64,000 nucleotides of DNA from Neobacillus paridis (GCF_016765675.1 NZ_JAESWB010000045.1:62001-126000); one strand, 5' to 3'; counted from the stretch's first letter, positions 34,901 to 44,403 are shown. Made by a program: numbers and translations. Notes: generated from the sequence alone by a model not told the origin.

Positions 34901-36509
34901 TTTGTCGTTCCTCCCTTTCTAATCCTAATGAGACAAGGTAAATGGCTGCCATCATTTGTTGCTGCTTCGCTGTTTCTCCCGTTGCCACTACGCCCATTCC
35001 TTTTTCCCTCTCAATCATCGATTGCTTAAGGGCCCAATCCGCTTCTTCCGATGTTGCTTTCCCTTTTTCCACCGCTAGCGCCGCAGCCCGGTGATGACAG
35101 AAGGTTCCTTGACAAGGTCCCATACCTAAGCGGGTTCTGCGTCGAATATCGCCGAGGTGAAAGCGCCCATCCTCGGGAATCGCTGCCTCCACTTCTGCCC
35201 ATGTTACCTGCTCGCACTCGCAAATAACCGTATTTTCTTCCCGTAAGGCGGATTCAATTTGTACTGCTTTTGTTCCAGCCCAAGATTTTAGTTTATTCCT
35301 TGCCGCCGGGGCCATATCTATCTGATTAAAATATCCTTCAACTTTACGCTGCGGAACTATTTCCTCAGCAGTTGTACATTTAACGTTAACACCAAGCTTT
35401 TCACAAACTAAGTCAACCGTCATTTCGGCCATTAGCCGGAAAGTCGTTAGCTTTCCCCCGGTAATGGTAATAAGGCCTGCCAGTCCATCCCGTTTCTGGT
35501 GATCCAATAAAGCAATTCCACGGGAAACATTTCTTCCACTCTTATCATTGAGATCAGCTGACTCTTGATAAAGCGGACGGCTGCCGGAATAGGCACGGAT
35601 CATACGCATCTCATGAATGGAAGGAATCAATGCTTGTCCTTCTGCCAGCATCCTTTCAAGCTCCTGCCGGTCAAGAGATGTATCATTTGGATCGGTGACA
35701 TTCACACCAGTCGTACCAAAAATCGTGACATCATGGGCGGGGACGAAAATGTCAGCATCTCCCGGGATCCTTAGCCGATTAATGACCTGCCGATTAAACC
35801 GGTGACTAAAAACGGCCAGCATGCCTTTATTATTAATGAGATGAAGCGGAATTCCTGCCATCTGGGCAATCTGTGTTCCCCATGGGCCTGCCGCATTTAT
35901 AACAATATTGGCATAGATGTTTTTTTCCACACCGCTATACACGTCGCGAACCTTTACACCTTTTACCCGGTTTTGATCCAAAAGTACATCGATCACTTCA
36001 TGGTATCTCAGCGCTTTAGCTCCATGGGCAACCGCATCTGCGACAACATCGATCACCAAGGTAAAAACATCCACCGCTCCATCAGGGACACGATAAACCG
36101 CTTGTACTTTTTTATTTAAATAGGGCTCCTGCTTTAGCGCCTGTTCTAGGGTGACTTGTTCAGTAGGGATTCCCACCTTTTTACAAGCTGCCAGCCATTT
36201 TTGAACGTATTCATCTGCATCTTCAGGCACTTTTGCAAATAAACCACCGGTTTCTTCAATGGATCCCGGGATTGTCTTTTTTAAAATTAAGTTTTCTTGA
36301 TAGCTTTCAATCGCTGCTTCTTCATCACGAACAGCATAACGTGCCCCCGAATGAAGTAGTCCGTGATTTCTTGAGGAGGTGCCATGGCCCAAGTCCTGCT
36401 GCTCAATTAATACTGCCTTGATGCCGCGAAGCGCCAGGTCGCGGAGCACTCCTGCCCCCGTTACTCCTCCGCCGATGACCACTACGTCCGTTTCGATCAT
36501 TTCTGTCAT
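34893..36509 (-). CDS. glpA: Anaerobic glycerol-3-phosphate dehydrogenase, catalytic subunit A
   Basis: 538 residues. FAD-binding N-terminus VVVIGGGVTGAGVLRDLALRG, substrate region GTSSRNHGLLHSGARYA, and a C-terminal BFD-like 2Fe-2S domain (CECEQVTWAE ... GPCQGTFCHHR) that distinguishes GlpA from GlpD. It oxidises sn-glycerol-3-phosphate to dihydroxyacetone phosphate. Ribosome site AAAGGTG precedes ATG 36509. A terminator-like hairpin (36541-36601) lies in its leader, about 30 bases upstream of the start, and suggests antitermination control. Confidence 0.92.
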   Translation of the reverse strand: MTEMIETDVVVIGGGVTGAGVLRDLALRGIKAVLIEQQDLGHGTSSRNHGLLHSGARYAVRDEEAAIESYQENLILKKTIPGSIEETGGLFAKVPEDADEYVQKWLAACKKVGIPTEQVTLEQALKQEPYLNKKVQAVYRVPDGAVDVFTLVIDVVADAVAHGAKALRYHEVIDVLLDQNRVKGVKVRDVYSGVEKNIYANIVINAAGPWGTQIAQMAGIPLHLINNKGMLAVFSHRFNRQVINRLRIPGDADIFVPAHDVTIFGTTGVNVTDPNDTSLDRQELERMLAEGQALIPSIHEMRMIRAYSGSRPLYQESADLNDKSGRNVSRGIALLDHQKRDGLAGLITITGGKLTTFRLMAEMTVDLVCEKLGVNVKCTTAEEIVPQRKVEGYFNQIDMAPAARNKLKSWAGTKAVQIESALREENTVICECEQVTWAEVEAAIPEDGRFHLGDIRRRTRLGMGPCQGTFCHHRAAALAVEKGKATSEEADWALKQSMIEREKGMGVVATGETAKQQQMMAAIYLVSLGLEREERQNV

Positions 36510-36540
36510 GATTAGTCACCTTTCCTTCCTATTATTGAAA

Positions 36541-36613
36541 AAAAGCCATAAAAACCTAGGGAAATCACTCTTTAGCTCTTCCCATTGGTTTTTATGGCTT
36601 TCTCCAAGTCTCT
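36541..36613 (-). promoter_or_regulatory. glpABC leader: candidate GlpP antiterminator/terminator
   Basis: On the minus strand AAAGCCATAAAAACC (36601-36587) pairs perfectly with GGTTTTTATGGCTTT (36556-36542), followed by TTTTTTT-like sequence: an intrinsic terminator between the promoter and glpA. Just before it lies AGAGACTTGGAGA (36613-36601), which matches AGAGATGAGGAGA at the same place in the glpFK leader. A possible promoter is TTGTTA-N16-CATAAT at about 36625-36655. It could also be the fabF terminator, as fabF ends 100 bp upstream in the same direction. Confidence 0.6.
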
Positions 36614-36699
36614 AGCCAACTATTATGTTTTCTATCTTAAGCATAACAAATTTATATCTTTTTGCAGGTCCTTCGCATGTCGATTTTGTGAAATTTTCT

Positions 36700-37935
36700 T
36701 TACACCTTTTTAAAAACTAATGTTGCATTATGACCGCCAAATCCAAAGGAGTTCGATAATACTACTTGCACATCTTTTTTCTTTGCCACGTTGGGGACGT
36801 AATCCAAATCAAGCTGTTCATCAGGCGTTTCATAATTAATCGTTGGCGGCATGATCCCTTCTTTAATCGCTAAAATAGAAAAAATCGCTTCGATTGCACC
36901 AGTTGCTCCTAACAAATGACCGGTCATCGATTTTGTCGAACTGACCGAAAGCTTATAAGCATGTTCTTTGAAAACTTCCTTGATCGCCAACGTTTCGTAT
37001 AAATCATTATAATAAGTGGAAGTACCATGGGCGTTGATGTAATCCACTTGTTCCGGAGCAACTCCGGCATCCGCTAATGCCATTTTCATCGCCCGTATTG
37101 CTCCTTCCCCGTCCGGTGCCGGGGTTGTAATATGATGAGCATCACCAGTGCCCCCATAGCCAATCAGCTCAGCATAGATGTTTGCACCTCTGGCTAAAGC
37201 GTGTTCCATTTCTTCCAAAATAATAATTCCGGCCCCCTCACCGATAACAAATCCATCACGATTTTTATCAAATGGCCGACTTGCCGTTTGGGGATCGGGA
37301 TTTTTCGAAAGCGCGGTCATATTGGAAAATCCGGCGATGGTCATTTCAGTGATCGTTGCTTCTGTTCCCCCGGCAATCATTAGTTCCGCATCGCCTTTCT
37401 GAATGACGCGAAAGGCATCGCCGATGGAATTGGCACCTGAGGCACAGGCGGTAACTGAACAATTATTGATCCCTTTTGCACCAAGTTCAATCGAAACTTG
37501 ACCGGCCGCCATGTCCGGAATAAACAATGGAATCGTAAACGGATTAACTCTTCTCTGGCCTTTTTCAATAAACCTGCGGTGTTGTTCCTCGAATTCTGCT
37601 AAACCGCCGATCCCGGAGCCGATCCAAACACCGACACGTTCAGGGGAGATGTCCCTGCCAATTTCAATCCCGGAATCTTTTACAGCCATTTTACTTGCCG
37701 CTACCGCAAATTGGCTGTAACGTCCCATTCTTCTGGCCTCTTTTTTATCAATAAATTGTTCAGGTGCAAATTCCTTTACCTCTGCTGCAATATTAATATC
37801 TACTTTCTCCGTGTCGATACTGGTAGCCGGTCCAATCCCGGATACACCGTTTTTAATGTTATTCCATGTGGTATAGGCATCATTTCCTAAAGGAGTGACC
37901 GCTCCAATACCAGTAATCACTACTCTTTTTCCCAT
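36700..37935 (-). CDS. fabF: 3-oxoacyl-ACP synthase II
   Basis: 411 residues, KAS II length. Catalytic Cys in [15 protein letters not shown] (C164), two active-site His in INAHGTST and [12 protein letters not shown], and [14 protein letters not shown] at the end. It elongates acyl-ACP with malonyl-ACP in fatty acid synthesis. Ribosome site AGGAG precedes ATG 37935. It is not beside fabH, its usual partner, so it may be a second copy; the sequence is that of a normal, active enzyme. Confidence 0.92.
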   Translation of the reverse strand: MGKRVVITGIGAVTPLGNDAYTTWNNIKNGVSGIGPATSIDTEKVDINIAAEVKEFAPEQFIDKKEARRMGRYSQFAVAASKMAVKDSGIEIGRDISPERVGVWIGSGIGGLAEFEEQHRRFIEKGQRRVNPFTIPLFIPDMAAGQVSIELGAKGINNCSVTACASGANSIGDAFRVIQKGDAELMIAGGTEATITEMTIAGFSNMTALSKNPDPQTASRPFDKNRDGFVIGEGAGIIILEEMEHALARGANIYAELIGYGGTGDAHHITTPAPDGEGAIRAMKMALADAGVAPEQVDYINAHGTSTYYNDLYETLAIKEVFKEHAYKLSVSSTKSMTGHLLGATGAIEAIFSILAIKEGIMPPTINYETPDEQLDLDYVPNVAKKKDVQVVLSNSFGFGGHNATLVFKKV

Positions 37936-38040
37936 ATAAGTTCTCTCCTGCTCCTTATTTTAAATCAGGGTACAGCTCAAAATCTTTCTGTTTACATTTA
38001 AACTAATCAAAAAAAGGGGGATAAATCAATTGAAATGCCC

Positions 38041-38053
38041 GGTGTCAGGCACC
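38041..38053. repeat. Dispersed near-palindrome GGTGTCAGGCACC
   Basis: Exact 13-mer overlapping the last codons and stop of the sensor kinase gene (read on the minus strand GGTGCCTGACACC, with TGA as the stop). Similar copies lie at 54120, 54935 and 44391-44403. Confidence 0.6.
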
Positions 38054-40123
38054 TTCAAATTGGGTTTCTATGGCTGTTTTCATGATCGGCACGTTAAAAT
38101 AAAAGCAACTGCCCTTACCAGGTTTACTTTCAACCGCTATTGTCCCTTTGTGATATTCAATAATTTCCTTTGCGATTGCCAGCCCCAGCCCCGCTCCGCT
38201 ATGCGGTTTTCCCTTAGTACTGTTCTTAAAGAACCGGTTGAATACCAGCCCAACTTCTTCTCCCTTGATTCCAATCCCATTATCACGTACTTTGATGGTA
38301 ACCTCATTCGTATTTTCCTGGGCGAGCTCCAGAGATATTTTCCCATCTTCTTTGACAAAGCGCTGCGCATTCTTCAATAAGTTGACAATCACCTGTTCAA
38401 TTCGGGTGGTATCGATAAATATGTATTGCGTTTGCGGTGGAAGGTTATCTATCATAATAAATTTTATCCCCTGTTTCTCGATATCCCATTTATATTTTTC
38501 ATATAAACTACGAAAATACTCACGAATATCCGTTTGTTCCAAGGTAAATTTAATCTGGTGGTTTTCTATTTCTGAAATATCATTAAGGTCATGCAACATT
38601 CGTGAAAAGTAGAGACTCTGATCATAAATCAGTTGAATATACTTTTGTTCCGGTGGAATAACCCCATCAAGCATCCCTTTTGTGTAAGAACGAATATTGG
38701 TTAAAGGGGCCGCAATTTCATGGGAAATATTGCGAATCCATTTGTTTTTTGACTGCTGGACTTCGTATAACTTTTGATTGGTAATGAACAGCTCTTCATT
38801 TGCCTGTTTGAGCTCCTGCGTTCTTTCCAGTACCTGCTGCTCCAATGATGCATTCATCCGACTCAAATCTTCTGACAAGCGTTCTGTCTTAGCAAAAGAG
38901 GTTGCATATTTTTTCGAGAGAATAATCGCTTGTGTAAACAAGAAAAAGAACAGAGCGACAGAAGCTAGTTCGGTGGTAGCAATGAGTCTATTAAAATAGA
39001 AGGTGTCATTCAGAATTGCAGCAAACATCACGATAATAGCTGCTGTGTTCAAATAGGAACCTTCACGCTTCGCCCGGACAGCCACATAATAAACGTAAAT
39101 AATATAAAGAAACGTAATGATCATCAGGATTTGAATCAAAAGCATCGCCCTCGTATAAATCACTGCCGGGGTCACAATGATAAATAAACTGTTAACCGTC
39201 CAGACAATCGTGATGATATTCCTCAGTTTCCGATTCATTTCTTGTGGAAATTGTGTATAGGAAAATAAGGCAATGAAGAGGGTGCCCAGCGTTGCCCCAA
39301 GATACTCCAGTTTGCAGGCGATTTCCCAGCTTAAAAAGGACAACAAATAAGAGGCGAGTCCTTCCTCTTGAATAGTTGCCCTAACAGCCACAACGATACA
39401 GACAATCGCAAAGAAGAGAAAGGAATATTCCTTTTTTCGAAATAAAAATAAAGCCGCATGGTATAGTCCGATGATAACAATGCTTATAATGATGATGGTG
39501 CGATAAATAATCGATTTTTCTTTGTAAGCCATAACAGGCTCCGGTTCTCCGATTAGGATCCCCTCTTCCAAGCCTGCCCGGCGCTGATGAAAATTGGATA
39601 TTTGAACGATGAGTTCAATTGGATTAGAGTCGACTTTGAACATAATCACTTTAGGGTTATTATCCGGGATCATTTCCTTTCTATTGGTTGCGACGGTGCC
39701 CACTTTCGACATTTCTTTGCCGTTAATCCATAAACGATAAGCAGATGCTTCGCTTGGCATATAAATCGCCTTCACCGTACCTAGTGCATTTTGGGGAAGC
39801 TGCACTCGTAAACGATAGGTTGCATATCCCGCTAAAGGTAAATGGTTTCCCTGGAAGTTATAGCTCGTCCATTCTTGAGGAACCGTAACAAATTGCCGGT
39901 TTTTAGCGATATCCTTTTGTATGAAGTCCCTTGGCGTATACAGCTTTTGCCAATAAAATTCCCATTCTCCATTCAATTTGATAAGTTGATCCTTAGTGAA
40001 ATGAGAAATTTTAAATTCTCCTGCTACGGCTTTCCCATTGGATGCTGCGTCAACCACAGATGTGATCGAGCACAATCCAATGATGACGATTATCGTTATC
40101 AAACTACGAGATTTCCACTTCAT
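38045..40123 (-). CDS. Sensor histidine kinase with 7TMR-DISM sensor region
   Basis: Start ATG 40123 after AAAGGG; 692 residues. A signal/first membrane segment (SLITIIVIIGLCSIT) leads into an extracellular beta domain (about 40-200, LNGEWEFYWQKL, WINGKEMSKVG: 7TMR-DISM extracellular type 2). Seven hydrophobic segments follow (about 210-400), then a coiled coil and a kinase core: H-box NISHEIAAPLTNIRSY, N-box VNLLKNAQRF, G-boxes DNGIGI and GAGLGLAIA. The extracellular fold suggests a carbohydrate or small-molecule ligand. Divergent from its presumed response regulator at 40284. Confidence 0.9.
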   Translation of the reverse strand: MKWKSRSLITIIVIIGLCSITSVVDAASNGKAVAGEFKISHFTKDQLIKLNGEWEFYWQKLYTPRDFIQKDIAKNRQFVTVPQEWTSYNFQGNHLPLAGYATYRLRVQLPQNALGTVKAIYMPSEASAYRLWINGKEMSKVGTVATNRKEMIPDNNPKVIMFKVDSNPIELIVQISNFHQRRAGLEEGILIGEPEPVMAYKEKSIIYRTIIIISIVIIGLYHAALFLFRKKEYSFLFFAIVCIVVAVRATIQEEGLASYLLSFLSWEIACKLEYLGATLGTLFIALFSYTQFPQEMNRKLRNIITIVWTVNSLFIIVTPAVIYTRAMLLIQILMIITFLYIIYVYYVAVRAKREGSYLNTAAIIVMFAAILNDTFYFNRLIATTELASVALFFFLFTQAIILSKKYATSFAKTERLSEDLSRMNASLEQQVLERTQELKQANEELFITNQKLYEVQQSKNKWIRNISHEIAAPLTNIRSYTKGMLDGVIPPEQKYIQLIYDQSLYFSRMLHDLNDISEIENHQIKFTLEQTDIREYFRSLYEKYKWDIEKQGIKFIMIDNLPPQTQYIFIDTTRIEQVIVNLLKNAQRFVKEDGKISLELAQENTNEVTIKVRDNGIGIKGEEVGLVFNRFFKNSTKGKPHSGAGLGLAIAKEIIEYHKGTIAVESKPGKGSCFYFNVPIMKTAIETQFEGA

Positions 40124-40283
40124 CGCCAACATCCCTTTAATATAGTATCCAGCAATCATTATTATCATACCATTTTTTACACAATAAGGTAATGGTACAG
40201 CGTATGTATTACATTAGATGCTTCTACTATGGTATATTTAGTGTAAGCAGAATTTTCTCCAAACTGCATAGGGAGATGAATCT

Positions 40284-40964
40284 ATGGGTCCCATTACCAT
40301 TTTAATAGTCGAAGATGACGATTCTATTATTGAAATTTTACGACTCTATCTTGAGCGGGAGGGATTTTTGGTCTATTCGGCTGCGACCGCCGCTGATGGC
40401 CTGCAGCTGATGGAAGAGAACATCCCCAATATTGTTTTACTTGACCTCAATCTTCCAGACCAAAACGGGTTTGAGATTGCCCGCAGATATCGTTCACTAT
40501 CAGAAGGAATCCTCATTTTTATTACGGGGGAAAAAACAAAAAATACGATTATTCAAGGGTTTGAAATTGGCTGCGACGATTACATTACAAAACCGTTTGA
40601 TCCTCCTGAAGTAATCGCACGAATAAAAGCTAACCTTAGAAGAATAGGCGTTAACAGTTCCAATGAATTAACCGTTGGCAATTTAACCATCAATTTTTCC
40701 GATAAAACAGTAAAGAAAAAGGGAGAAATGATTGAATTATTTGCCAAGGAACGTATGCTCCTCTTCCACCTTGTTCAACATCCAAACCAAGTATTCAGTG
40801 CAGAACAATTATATGATCTGATCTGGGGAATAGATTCAGAGGCTGAGCTAAAAACGGTCCAAGTCCATTTAAGTACATTAAGGAAAAAAATCGAAATGGA
40901 TCCTAAGAATCCACGTTTTATTCAAACAGTTAGAGGATTCGGGTATAAATTTTCAACAAAATAG
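40284..40964 (+). CDS. OmpR/PhoB-family response regulator
   Basis: 226 residues. Receiver domain with acidic pair EDDD near residue 10, phospho-acceptor Asp in VLLDLNLP (about D54), Thr in IFITGE and Lys in ITKPF. C-terminal winged helix ends IQTVRGFGYKFSTK. It is divergent from the 7TM sensor kinase, with about 160 bp between starts, so the two probably form a pair. Ribosome site GGGAGATG precedes ATG 40284. Targets are unknown; the SinI-like gene downstream is a candidate. Confidence 0.9.
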   Translation: MGPITILIVEDDDSIIEILRLYLEREGFLVYSAATAADGLQLMEENIPNIVLLDLNLPDQNGFEIARRYRSLSEGILIFITGEKTKNTIIQGFEIGCDDYITKPFDPPEVIARIKANLRRIGVNSSNELTVGNLTINFSDKTVKKKGEMIELFAKERMLLFHLVQHPNQVFSAEQLYDLIWGIDSEAELKTVQVHLSTLRKKIEMDPKNPRFIQTVRGFGYKFSTK

Positions 40965-40976
40965 AGCATTTTTAGG

Positions 40977-41003
40977 ATCAGGAAAAAAGTCCTGATTTTT
41001 TTT
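40977..41003 (+). terminator. Terminator of the response regulator gene
   Basis: ATCAGGA-AAAAAG-TCCTGAT followed by a run of T. Confidence 0.85.
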
Positions 41004-41127
41004 AGTATATTTATAAGTTTTTTAACTAGTTTTTAACCTTCGTAGGTTAAGGTAAAGATAGGATATATTTACTGGTTGAAAGATACTTGTTAATAGTTTC
41101 CGGGGATTGTAGAAAGGGAGTGAATTT

Positions 41128-41259
41128 TTGAACGCCGCTATAGATCAAGAGTGGGTCGAACTAATAGCAACAGCCAAACAGCAAGGGTTAACAATCGAAG
41201 AAATCAAGGATTTTTTACAAACAGAAGCGGAAGGCAGCCATAAGCAAAAAACGGGATGA
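41128..41259 (+). CDS. sinI: SinI-like antirepressor peptide (43 aa, TTG start)
   Basis: TTG 41128 is preceded by AAAGGGAG seven bases upstream. DQEWVELIATAKQQGLTIEEI corresponds to the SinR-binding two-helix segment of B. subtilis SinI (DQEWVELMVEAKEA...). SinI binds SinR and releases biofilm matrix genes from repression. The rest (DFLQTEAEGSHKQKTG) is short and polar. No sinR lies beside it. A good terminator follows (41253-41290). Upstream at 41034-41051 the palindrome TTAACCTTCGTAGGTTAA may be a regulator site. Confidence 0.75.
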   Translation: MNAAIDQEWVELIATAKQQGLTIEEIKDFLQTEAEGSHKQKTG

Positions 41260-41290
41260 TCTTGCTGAATAGCAGATAATCCCTTTTTTT
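41253..41290 (+). terminator. Terminator of the sinI-like gene
   Basis: GGGAT-ATC-TTGCT-GAAT-AGCA-GAT-ATCCC hairpin with small bulges, followed by TTTTTTT. The stem begins within the last codons of the gene. Confidence 0.8.
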
Positions 41291-41362
41291 ATTTCATTAA
41301 AAAGCTGCTTTTGTAAAAATAGTTGAACCATGCGAAAAATTCACATGGTTCCATTCACCTCT

Positions 41363-41824
41363 CTAGAATACTTCTGTCCATTCGCTGCGTTTCGCCAGCA
41401 TTTGTTTTGCCAGTTCTTGGGCGCCTTCCAAACTGTGGCTGGCTGCCCAGCCGCATTGGACTTCGTTGCAGGCGGGAACTTCATCGGCAGCTAAAACGTC
41501 CTTCAATGTTTTTTCAAGAATATCGAGGATTTCGTCATAATTGTCATGGTTGATGACCGTTACATAGAAACCTGTTTGGCAGCCCATTGGACTTACATCG
41601 ACAATATGATCAGAATGATTGCGGATATTTTCGGCCATCAGATGCTCAAGTGAATGAAGCGCCGGCATTTCCATATGCTCTTTGTTTGGCTGCTTGAAAC
41701 GAACGTCATATTTATGGATGACATCCCCGTTCTTTCCTTCTTTAATCCCTGCTAAGCGGACGTAAGGCGCTCTTACCTTTGTATGATCAAGGTTGAAGCT
41801 TTCTACATTCATTTTCTTTGTCAT
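41363..41824 (-). CDS. luxS: S-ribosylhomocysteine lyase
   Basis: Start ATG 41824, with AAGGAG eight bases upstream (a GTG at 41833 is less likely). 153 residues. Metal ligands HSLEHL (H57, H61) and C124 in [11 protein letters not shown]; the catalytic Cys in SPMGCQTGF (C82). It cleaves S-ribosylhomocysteine to homocysteine and the autoinducer-2 precursor as part of the activated methyl cycle. Single gene. Confidence 0.95.
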   Translation of the reverse strand: MTKKMNVESFNLDHTKVRAPYVRLAGIKEGKNGDVIHKYDVRFKQPNKEHMEMPALHSLEHLMAENIRNHSDHIVDVSPMGCQTGFYVTVINHDNYDEILDILEKTLKDVLAADEVPACNEVQCGWAASHSLEGAQELAKQMLAKRSEWTEVF

Positions 41825-41945
41825 TAAAGTCACTCCTTAACTGTTAATATATTATCTTCACTAAACCACTGTTTCTATTTTACACTGATATATCCACTTT
41901 TTCTAAGGAAGAAATTTCAAATTTTTTAGAGAAGCTTCTCTCCCA

Positions 41946-41981
41946 AAATATAAAAGCACCTGACTCATTGGAGCCAGGTGC
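41946..41981 (-). terminator. Terminator of the hsp20 gene
   Basis: GCACCTGACTC (41956-41966) and GAGCCAGGTGC (41971-41981) form the stem with one mismatch; on the minus strand TTTTATATTTT follows. The stem itself resembles the dispersed GGCACC repeat. Confidence 0.75.
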
Positions 41982-41989
41982 CAAAATTA

Positions 41990-42427
41990 TTAATGAATTG
42001 GAATCTGTTTTTGTTCAATTTTGGGGATGTTCGTTTTAGTGCAACGAATTGTTAAAATTCCGTTATTAAAGGTGGCATCAATGGCATTTTCATCAATGTC
42101 CTTTACATAGAACCGACGGACGAATTCACCCATATGTCTTTCTTGACGAATATAGTTTTCCTTTTCTTCCTTAATATCTGCTTCACGGTGCGCAGAAATG
42201 GTTAGATAGTTCCGGTCGTATTCCACCTTGATCTGGTTTTTGTCGAAACCTGGCAGCTCAGCCTCAATCACATAATGATCCCCATCGTCTCTGATATCTG
42301 TGCGTAATAAGTGGGCATCACTTCTCACAGGTTCGAAGAAATTCTCGTTGAAGAAATCACTGAAGGAATCCCACATTTCAGCACTTAAGTCCCTTGCACG
42401 TTTCCTAAACGGCGATAAGTAATTCAT
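41990..42427 (-). CDS. Small heat-shock protein, Hsp20/alpha-crystallin family
   Basis: 145 residues. Alpha-crystallin domain about 45-135 with VIEAELPGFDKNQIKVEYD and GEFVRRFYVKD; the hallmark ATFNNGILTIRCTK is clear, and a C-terminal I-x-I-type motif (EQKQIPIH) is present. It is an ATP-independent chaperone that holds unfolding proteins. AGGAGG precedes ATG 42427. I see no CIRCE element upstream. Confidence 0.92.
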   Translation of the reverse strand: MNYLSPFRKRARDLSAEMWDSFSDFFNENFFEPVRSDAHLLRTDIRDDGDHYVIEAELPGFDKNQIKVEYDRNYLTISAHREADIKEEKENYIRQERHMGEFVRRFYVKDIDENAIDATFNNGILTIRCTKTNIPKIEQKQIPIH

Positions 42428-42638
42428 GGCTGATTCCTCCTTTTCATTCTAAATTTTTTTACACTTATATTTTATACCTTATACGTAATTTGTCAAATAT
42501 TGTAATTTGTAGCATTAGACATGTTTTTATATTTTTAATGTTGTTAATTCAGAAAAATAAGATAGAGGAAGTAAAATATTTGACTTGAAAAAGGGGAATA
42601 CTTCCAGTAACCAATTCGGGATAGGGGGTTCAACAAAA

Positions 42639-44312
42639 TTGCCTGTTAATAAAAATATCCTTTCCATTTTTGCCCTGGGCGGCATCAATGAAATAGGAAA
42701 AAATATGTATGTCCTTCAATATGCTGACGATATCGTCATTGTTGACTGTGGTGGGATGTTCCCCGATGAGAGTCTGTTAGGAATTGATTTAATTATTCCT
42801 GATATTACTTATTTGGAGGAGAATCAAGAAAAAATTCGCGCCCTGATCATTACTCACGGACACGAGGATCATATCGGCGGGATTCCTTATTTTTTGAAAA
42901 AAGTAAATGTACCAATATACGCAACCCGATTTACACTGGGATTAATCCAACTAAAATTGGAGGAGCATAAGCTCAATCGCGGTACCAAACTGGTCACAAT
43001 CGATTCCGAATCAAAGCTCGAATTTGGAGCGTTTGGAGTTTCCTTTTTCAGGGTAAGCCACAGCATCCCCGATTGCCTTGGCATTGTTTTTCATACGCCT
43101 GAAGGAAATGTGGTCCATACCGGCGACTTCAAATTTGATTTAACCCCGGAGAACAATCAATATTCGGATATTCATAAAATGGCGGAAATTGGTACAAATG
43201 GGGTAATCGCCTTAATCTCAGAAAGTACCAATGCCGAGCGAAAGGGCTCAACACCTTCGGAGCAAATGGTCGGCGTTCATTTGGAAGAGGCCTTTATCCA
43301 CGCGCAGGGAAAAATCTTTGTTTCAACCTTCGCTTCAAACGTGAATCGAATCCAGCAAATTGTGGCTGCTTGTATACAGACAGACCGAAAACTGGCTCTG
43401 TTGGGGCGAAGTATGGTGAACGTTGTTTCCGTTGCGATTGAACTCGGGATTTTGGATGTACCAGAGGGAATGCTGATTGAAGCAGGCGAAGTTGAACATT
43501 TCGCTCCTGAAAAAGTAGCCATCCTCTGTACCGGTAGTCAAGGGGAACCCATGGCCGCCCTTGGGCGGCTGGCCAACGGCAATTATCGGGATGTAGCCAT
43601 TTACCCCGGAGATACTGTCATTTTGGCTGCCTCCCCGATCCCCGGGAATGAACACGATGTTTCCCGAATTATTGATAATTTGTTTCAACTTGGTGCCAGG
43701 GTAATATACGGCTCCGGCTCTTCTACAGGGATGCATGTTTCCGGGCACGGCTACCAAGAGGACTTAAAACTCATGCTCACCCTAATAAAACCTACCTATT
43801 TTATTCCGATTCATGGCGAGTTTCGGATGCTCCACCACCACCGCTTGCTCGCTGAATCTGTCGGAGTGGAAAAAGGAAATATATTTATTATTAAAAACGG
43901 AGATGTTGTCGACATTGAAAATGGTATTGCCCGACAAACGAGAGCAATACCTTCAGGGGACACTTACGTTGATGGGATGGGAATTGGCGACATTGGAGAA
44001 ATCGTCCTGCGGGATCGTAAACAATTGTCTGAGGACGGAATGATGGTCATTGTGATTACTTTAAGTAAGGGCGAGCGTAACATCATTCAGGGGCCTGACA
44101 CGATTACCCGCGGCTTTGTCTACGTTAAGGATTCTGAAGATCTTTTAAAAGAAGTCAATAACATTGTCAGAAAAACAGTAAATAACCTGCAGGCAGAAAA
44201 CATTCGTCAATGGAACATCATTAAACAAAACATTAAAAAAGCTGTCGGCCGTTATCTGTTTGAGCAAACCAAACGAAAACCAATGATCCTGCCAGTTATT
44301 ATCGAAATCTAA
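42639..44312 (+). CDS. rnj: Ribonuclease J family protein
   Basis: I place the start at TTG 42639 (MPVNKNILSIFALGG; 557 residues), with GGGGG about ten bases upstream; TTG 42585 is also in frame. The metallo-beta-lactamase motif ITHGHEDHIGG, HSIPD, HTGDFKFD, beta-CASP segment FASNVNRIQQ, and ILCTGSQGEPMAA are all as in RnjA/RnjB, and the C-terminal PMILPVIIEI is conserved. It should be a 5'-3' exo- and endoribonuclease. Bacilli already have RNase J1 and J2, and this lies in neither usual context, so it may be an additional paralogue. Confidence 0.87.
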   Translation: MPVNKNILSIFALGGINEIGKNMYVLQYADDIVIVDCGGMFPDESLLGIDLIIPDITYLEENQEKIRALIITHGHEDHIGGIPYFLKKVNVPIYATRFTLGLIQLKLEEHKLNRGTKLVTIDSESKLEFGAFGVSFFRVSHSIPDCLGIVFHTPEGNVVHTGDFKFDLTPENNQYSDIHKMAEIGTNGVIALISESTNAERKGSTPSEQMVGVHLEEAFIHAQGKIFVSTFASNVNRIQQIVAACIQTDRKLALLGRSMVNVVSVAIELGILDVPEGMLIEAGEVEHFAPEKVAILCTGSQGEPMAALGRLANGNYRDVAIYPGDTVILAASPIPGNEHDVSRIIDNLFQLGARVIYGSGSSTGMHVSGHGYQEDLKLMLTLIKPTYFIPIHGEFRMLHHHRLLAESVGVEKGNIFIIKNGDVVDIENGIARQTRAIPSGDTYVDGMGIGDIGEIVLRDRKQLSEDGMMVIVITLSKGERNIIQGPDTITRGFVYVKDSEDLLKEVNNIVRKTVNNLQAENIRQWNIIKQNIKKAVGRYLFEQTKRKPMILPVIIEI

Positions 44313-44324
44313 ATTTTTTATCGT

Positions 44325-44403
44325 TGTCAGACACCACTAAAACATCGATATCTAGAAGTTTGTTCCCATTAATCTGCTAGATATACTGTTGTGGTGCCTG
44401 ACA
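44325..44403. repeat. Nested inverted repeat between convergent genes
   Basis: Outer arms TGTCAGACACCAC (44325-44337) and GTGGTGCCTGACA (44391-44403) pair at 12 of 13 positions; inner arms ATATCTAG (44348-44355) and CTAGATAT (44377-44384) pair perfectly. The outer arm is the dispersed GGTGCCTGACA element. It may act as a two-way transcription stop between the rnj and PstS-like genes. Confidence 0.7.

Noticed and set aside
36541-36601. Hairpin as simple fabF terminator only
   Set aside because: Not fully excluded, but the shared AGAGA-N3-GGAGA motif with the glpFK leader and the position just upstream of glpA favour a glp leader; kept as a regulatory feature with moderate confidence.
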